NCBI RefSeq assembly: GCF_016862095.1
Contig: NZ_BOMH01000028.1
Location: 1 to 64,000, forward strand
Source: Actinoplanes cyaneus
GTDB lineage: Bacteria; Actinomycetota; Actinomycetes; Mycobacteriales; Micromonosporaceae
Length of the DNA stretch: 64,000 nt
Reading direction: 5' to 3'
The notes beneath the pieces were generated by a model. The model did no database searches and was not told the DNA's origin. It was given only the letters and a program-made list of their open reading frames with translations. Positions 60,381-64,000 of the stretch are shown here, in pieces. The translations under genes were made by a program, and so were the position numbers. Every line of letters begins with the position of its first letter. Position 1 is the stretch's first letter.

Positions 60381-61370
60381 TCAGCGGACCTGATCGGCCC
60401 AGGCCGACCAGGCGTCACGCCACAGGTCGCCGGTCTCCGGGCGGGCGGTCTGCGGGCGGATGCCCTGCCGCTCCAGCCAGGCCTCCTGCGCGGGACGACT
60501 CGGCACGTCCTCGGACAGTCCGGTCGCATACAGCAGGGTCTCGCTGATCGCCCGCTCCCGCAGCCGCTCGTCCTCACGGAACCAGGCGGCATCCGTCTGC
60601 AGGCTGGTGAGGTGCGACAACAGGCTCTGGACCGCGACCTCCGCGACCGCCTCGGACTCGCCGGACAGCTCGGCCTGACGACGGATCGCCGACCGCCAGA
60701 TCTCCGGCCAGGCCTGCGGCTGGCGCGGCGACGGACCACCCTCGTCGAGCCAGACGAGCGTCTCCCGGGCACTGCGCAGGACCGAGTGCACCAGCCGGCG
60801 ATGCGGTTCACCCCCGGGATCCGCCGGCTCCCCCGCCGGCTCCGGCACCGGCCACTGCTGCCGGACCAGGGGCGCGTTCAGCATCGTCGCCACCATCGCG
60901 TCCGGCAGGGTGACAACCCGGAGATCAATCTCTGTCCGGTACGCCGTGAGGCCCACCTCGATGTCATCGAGAACCGCCCGAGCCGCCCACCAGTCGTCAC
61001 CGGCGCGCACCACCCGGGCGGGCAGCTCCCGCCCGTCCAGGGTGATCGACGCCTCGGACTCGGTCCACGTCACGTCCGCGAACCGGATCCCGGCGATCCG
61101 CAGGTGATCCTTCAACGTCTCGCGCAGATCGGGCGTCGACCGGATCGTGCCCGTCCAGCACGCCGCCTCGACGCCGAGCCAGGACTCCTGCGGATCGCCG
61201 TACTCCACGGTCACCGCGATCAGCAGCTCGCCCGAGCTCTCCCACCCCTGGAACCGGGCATCCCCGCGGTCCGGCACCCCGAGCACCGGCAGCCGGCCCT
61301 CGGCGAGCCCGCGCCGCAACTCGGCACGCAGGTCCCGCCACCCGGGCTGCCGCGGCGCATCGAACCTCAT
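60381..61370 (-). CDS. Hypothetical protein upstream of argC
   Basis: A 329-residue acidic, soluble protein, no known domain. The N-terminal half is beta-rich (SGELLIAVTVEYGDPQ, EASITLDGRELPARVV, DWWAARAVLDDIEVGLTAY in pieces), the C-terminal half helical and tryptophan-rich (GDLWRDAWSAWADQVR). ATG 61370 (MRFDAPRQPGW) has GGAG 7 nt upstream. It is on the arg strand but 123 bp before argC with ARG-box sequences between, so it is probably a separate unit. Confidence 0.75.
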   Translation of the reverse strand: MRFDAPRQPGWRDLRAELRRGLAEGRLPVLGVPDRGDARFQGWESSGELLIAVTVEYGDPQESWLGVEAACWTGTIRSTPDLRETLKDHLRIAGIRFADVTWTESEASITLDGRELPARVVRAGDDWWAARAVLDDIEVGLTAYRTEIDLRVVTLPDAMVATMLNAPLVRQQWPVPEPAGEPADPGGEPHRRLVHSVLRSARETLVWLDEGGPSPRQPQAWPEIWRSAIRRQAELSGESEAVAEVAVQSLLSHLTSLQTDAAWFREDERLRERAISETLLYATGLSEDVPSRPAQEAWLERQGIRPQTARPETGDLWRDAWSAWADQVR

Positions 61371-61452
61371 GGCTCCATCCTCACGGATGATGCGAGCGGC
61401 GTCACCCTCCCCGCGGTCGACATCACCGCCCGGAAACGGGTAAGCCGGACGC

Positions 61453-61683
61453 ATGACCGACACCACCATCATCACGCTGCGCCAAGCCTCGTCCGCCTAC
61501 GCCGAGGCCGTGCGCACCACCCAGCGCTTCTTCGACCGGCTCGAGGACACCGACGACCCGGCCGTCCTCGCGGAGTACGCCGCGCTCGCCGAGCAGGAGA
61601 AGATCGCCGCGGAGAACCGTCTCGACGCGCTGGAGGCGGCGGGCATCGCGGCTCCGAGCATCGACAACAGCCCCGACGAGTAA
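61453..61683 (+). CDS. Small coiled-coil hypothetical protein
   Basis: A 76-residue helical acidic protein (VRTTQRFFDRLEDTDDPAVLAEYAALAEQEKI in two pieces), likely coiled coil. TAAGCC lies 6 nt before the ATG, at the position of a leaderless -10 but with a poor match. Family unknown; supported mainly by codon composition. It ends 51 bp before palindromic repeat copy F. Confidence 0.55.
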   Translation: MTDTTIITLRQASSAYAEAVRTTQRFFDRLEDTDDPAVLAEYAALAEQEKIAAENRLDALEAAGIAAPSIDNSPDE

Positions 61684-61734
61684 GAGCCCGCGACCCCACG
61701 CCGGGCTCAGCCCCAGCAGCGCGTCACGGTTCGA

Positions 61735-61785
61735 GCTGGTCCTCATGGACGTTATTCGTGCCTCATAACGTCCATGAGGACCAGC
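61735..61785. repeat. Dispersed palindromic repeat, copy F
   Basis: A perfect 21-bp inverted repeat (61735-61755 and 61765-61785, core GCTGGTCCTCATGGACG) around the 9-nt loop TCGTGCCTC, identical to copy C and the complement of copy B. Convergent intergenic, between the small coiled-coil gene and egtD. Confidence 0.92.
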
Positions 61786-61869
61786 CGGAGACGGTGAGCC
61801 GCGGTTCGAGCCCGGCCCGCGGCGGGCCTCGCGCGAGTTCGCACGGGCACGCGGGTGGTCACGGGCGGC

Positions 61870-62856
61870 TCACGGCCGTACGCGCGGAATCGTCTCGGCC
61901 TGGGCCAGAGCGAGGCCGAACCAGTCCTGCGGGTCGGACCACCAGTGCCGCAGGGCGAAGCCCGACGCGGCGAGTTCCGCGGTCAGCCCGGCCCGGCGGA
62001 ACTTCGCGGAGATCTCGGTCCGCATCTCCTCACCCTCGGCGAAGGCCACGTCAAGATCAAGGTCCTTCACGTGTACGACCTGGTCCCGCCCCGAGCGCAG
62101 CCGCATCTCGATCCACTCCCGCTCCGGGTCCCAGACCGCGACGTGCTCGAACGCCGACGGATCGAAATCGGCCCGCAGCTCCCGGTTGATCACGCGCAGC
62201 ACGTTCTTGTTGAACTCGGCGGTCACCCCGGCCGCGTCGTCGTAGGCGGGCACCAGCGTCCCGGGGTCCTTGACCAGGTCGGCGCCGAGCAGCAGCCACT
62301 CCCCCGGGTGCAGCGCCGAGCGCAGGTCGCCGAGGAACGCGGCGCGTTCGGACGGGACCAGGTTGCCGATCGTCCCGCCCAGGAACGCCACCACCCGGTT
62401 GTCCCCGTCGGGCAGCTGCCGCAGGTGGCGGGTCATGTCGCCGACCACGCCGGTGATCGCCAGGCCGGGGTAGGCGACGCCCAGCGCGTCGACCGCCTCG
62501 CGCAGGGCGGATTCGGACACGTCGAGCGGGACGAACGAGCCGAGCGTGCCCTGGCGCAGCATCGCGTCGAGCAGCAGCCGGGTCTTCTCCGACGAGCCGG
62601 AACCGAGCTCCACCAGGGTCTTGGCGTCGGTGAGCCGGGCGATCTCCGCCGCTGAGGACGCGAGGATCGCTCGTTCGGTCCGGGTCGGGTAGTACTCCGG
62701 CAGCCGGGTGATGTCCTCGAAGAGCCGGCTGCCCCGGGCGTCGTAGAACCACTTCGGCGGCAGCCTCTTCGGGGTGGCGGTGAGCCCGTCGCGCACGTCG
62801 GCGCGCAGCGATCGGGCCAGGTCACGCTCGTCGAGGTGCTTCTCCAGCGAGGTCAC
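61870..62856 (-). CDS. egtD: L-histidine N(alpha)-methyltransferase EgtD
   Basis: Trimethylates histidine to hercynine with S-adenosylmethionine, the start of ergothioneine synthesis. 328 residues, the family size. YFDARGSRLFEDITRLPEYYPTR in part (FYDARGSRLFEDITRLPEYY), SAM site VELGSGSSEKTRLLL, and FLGGTIGNLVPSERAAFL are present. It overlaps egtC by 4 bp. Confidence 0.95.
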   Translation of the reverse strand: MTSLEKHLDERDLARSLRADVRDGLTATPKRLPPKWFYDARGSRLFEDITRLPEYYPTRTERAILASSAAEIARLTDAKTLVELGSGSSEKTRLLLDAMLRQGTLGSFVPLDVSESALREAVDALGVAYPGLAITGVVGDMTRHLRQLPDGDNRVVAFLGGTIGNLVPSERAAFLGDLRSALHPGEWLLLGADLVKDPGTLVPAYDDAAGVTAEFNKNVLRVINRELRADFDPSAFEHVAVWDPEREWIEMRLRSGRDQVVHVKDLDLDVAFAEGEEMRTEISAKFRRAGLTAELAASGFALRHWWSDPQDWFGLALAQAETIPRVRP

Positions 62857-63593
62857 AGTTCTCCCATGGTCACGTCGGATCCGGTGGCGGTCAGCAGATG
62901 CCGGTCGGGCACCGGCCGCCAGGCGGGATGGTCGTCGAGCGGTTCGGAGGCGATCAGGACCGAGCCGGGCAGCACCCGGATCGACAGCGAGTGGCCGGCC
63001 GTGGTCGCCACGATGCGCTCGCCGTCGGTGAGCAGCAGGTTCAGGCGCGAGGTGGGCGAGATCCCGGAGATGTCGCCGACCAGCGAGCCGATCGCGTCCT
63101 CGGCGCTCTTGCCCGCGCGCAGCCGATGCCGGACGAGCGCGAACAAGGCCGCCGAGTCGGTCGGAGCGTCCAGGGTCAGCAGATCTTCGACCGGCAGCGC
63201 GGCGGCCGGCCCGGCGAGCGCACCCGGGAAGCCGCGCACGACGCCGTTGTGGCTGAACAGCCAGCGGTCGTGCCGGAAAGGGGCGGCAGCGGTCTCGACC
63301 ACCGGCATGCCGGCCGTCGCCGAACGGACCGCGGCCAGGATCGCCCCCGACGTCGTCGCGGCCGCCAGCGCGGGCAGCGCCGCATCACTCCAGATCGGCA
63401 TCGCCGACCGGTAACGGATGGGCTGATCGGAGCCGGGCGGGAACCAGCCGACCCCGAAGCCGTCGGCGTTGATCGTCCCGCCGCCGCGCATGTCCCGCGG
63501 CGCCCACGCCTGGTGGGCCAGCCCGTGCTCCGGGTCGAAGAGCAGCGACGACAGCGGCACGGGCGGACCCAGGTAGGCCAGGTGACGGCACAT
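62853..63593 (-). CDS. egtC: Ergothioneine amidohydrolase EgtC
   Basis: A 246-residue class II glutamine-amidotransferase-type Ntn hydrolase that removes glutamate from gamma-glutamyl-hercynylcysteine sulfoxide. MCRHLAYLG puts the nucleophile Cys2 at the N-terminus after Met removal. ADGFGVGWF and SHNGVVRGFPG are also typical. ATG overlaps the egtB stop (TGATG) and the 3' end overlaps egtD (ATGA). Confidence 0.94.
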   Translation of the reverse strand: MCRHLAYLGPPVPLSSLLFDPEHGLAHQAWAPRDMRGGGTINADGFGVGWFPPGSDQPIRYRSAMPIWSDAALPALAAATTSGAILAAVRSATAGMPVVETAAAPFRHDRWLFSHNGVVRGFPGALAGPAAALPVEDLLTLDAPTDSAALFALVRHRLRAGKSAEDAIGSLVGDISGISPTSRLNLLLTDGERIVATTAGHSLSIRVLPGSVLIASEPLDDHPAWRPVPDRHLLTATGSDVTMGEL

Positions 63594-64000
63594 CAGGCGA
63601 GGGACCGGGCGCAGCGGAAGCCGCTGAAGATCTGCCGCCGGATCGGATGGTCCCAGTTGCGGAACGTCCCGCGGACGGCCGCCGCGTCGGTGCCGAACGA
63701 GCCGCCGCGCAGCACCTTGTAGTCGCCGCCGAAGAACACCTCGGAGTACTCCGCGTACGGGAACACGCAGAACCCCGGATATCCGTGCCAGTCCGACGAC
63801 GTCCACTCCCAGACGTCGCCGATCAGCTGGTGCACGCCGAGCGGCGACGCGCCCGCCGGGTACGCCCCGACCGGCGCGGGCGCGAGGTGCCGCTGTCCCA
63901 GGTTGGCGTGCTCGGGGCCGGGCGGGTCGTCACCCCACGGGTAGCGGCGGGAGCGTCCGGTCTCCGGGTCCCAGCGGGCCGCCTTCTCCCACTCCACCTC
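63593..64000 (-). CDS. egtB: Hercynine oxygenase EgtB (5' part beyond the window)
   Basis: The last 135 residues of a formylglycine-generating-enzyme-like domain: [36 protein letters not shown] and [21 protein letters not shown]. EgtB is the iron-dependent enzyme that joins gamma-glutamylcysteine (or cysteine) to hercynine. The N-terminal DinB-like iron-binding domain lies outside, past position 64000. The stop overlaps the egtC start. The assignment is firm because egtC and egtD follow. Confidence 0.93.
   Translation of the reverse strand, partial: EVEWEKAARWDPETGRSRRYPWGDDPPGPEHANLGQRHLAPAPVGAYPAGASPLGVHQLIGDVWEWTSSDWHGYPGFCVFPYAEYSEVFFGGDYKVLRGGSFGTDAAAVRGTFRNWDHPIRRQIFSGFRCARSLA

Overview
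The window is high-GC DNA from an actinomycete. The family Micromonosporaceae (an Actinoplanes-like organism) is my best guess. It rests on very GC-rich codon use, GTG starts, several leaderless promoters, an XRE/DUF397 regulator pair, ergothioneine genes and Streptomyces-type MalR sites. No rRNA, tRNA, CRISPR array, insertion sequence or prophage was recognised. About 63 protein genes cover most of the 64 kb, and the last one (egtB) is cut by the window end.

Layout. 1-3 kb: tyrS, ppk2 and a secreted Ala/Pro-rich protein. 3-10 kb: one PTS sugar locus on the minus strand, with a DeoR regulator, a PfkB sugar-phosphate kinase, separate mannitol-type EIIC, EIIB and EIIA, a zinc dehydrogenase, HPr and Enzyme I. 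10-19.5 kb: LysR/MFS, a zinc-LID adenylate kinase, a MazF-like protein, ureohydrolase/TetR, a CAP-domain secreted protein and an XRE/DUF397/small-Cys-protein module. 19.5-31 kb: DoxX/MarR, 3-methyladenine glycosylase, HelR (RNA polymerase rescue), an MBL hydrolase, PhoD and small signalling proteins. 31-34 kb: TauE/SafE permease and a GGDEF-EAL protein with intact motifs. 34.5-45 kb: alpha-glucan utilisation, with a 1792-residue amylase-pullulanase fusion, MalEFG transporter and MalR. 45-49 kb: ddl-alr, a protein with duplicated HTH-like ends, and dapE. 49-60 kb: arginine biosynthesis, with argH divergent from dapE and a minus-strand argCJBDF-argR-unknown-argG block. 61.8-64 kb: ergothioneine genes egtB-C-D.

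How the genes work together. The PTS locus encodes general and substrate-specific phosphotransfer parts plus two catabolic enzymes, so it may be self-sufficient. Secreted amylase/pullulanase would release malto-oligosaccharides for MalEFG under MalR. The arg block encodes its own repressor, and ARG-box-like sequences lie upstream of argC and between dapE and argH.

The most unusual features are: (i) a dispersed palindromic repeat at gene 3' ends at six sites, with mirrored (covarying) arm changes and a conserved 9-nt loop; (ii) an unrecognised gene locked between argR and argG by 4-bp overlaps on both sides; (iii) a PTS gene set whose dehydrogenase and kinase do not fit ordinary mannitol catabolism; (iv) a MalR-type operator with no evident target gene; (v) a protein with near-duplicate HTH-like segments joined by a proline-tyrosine linker.
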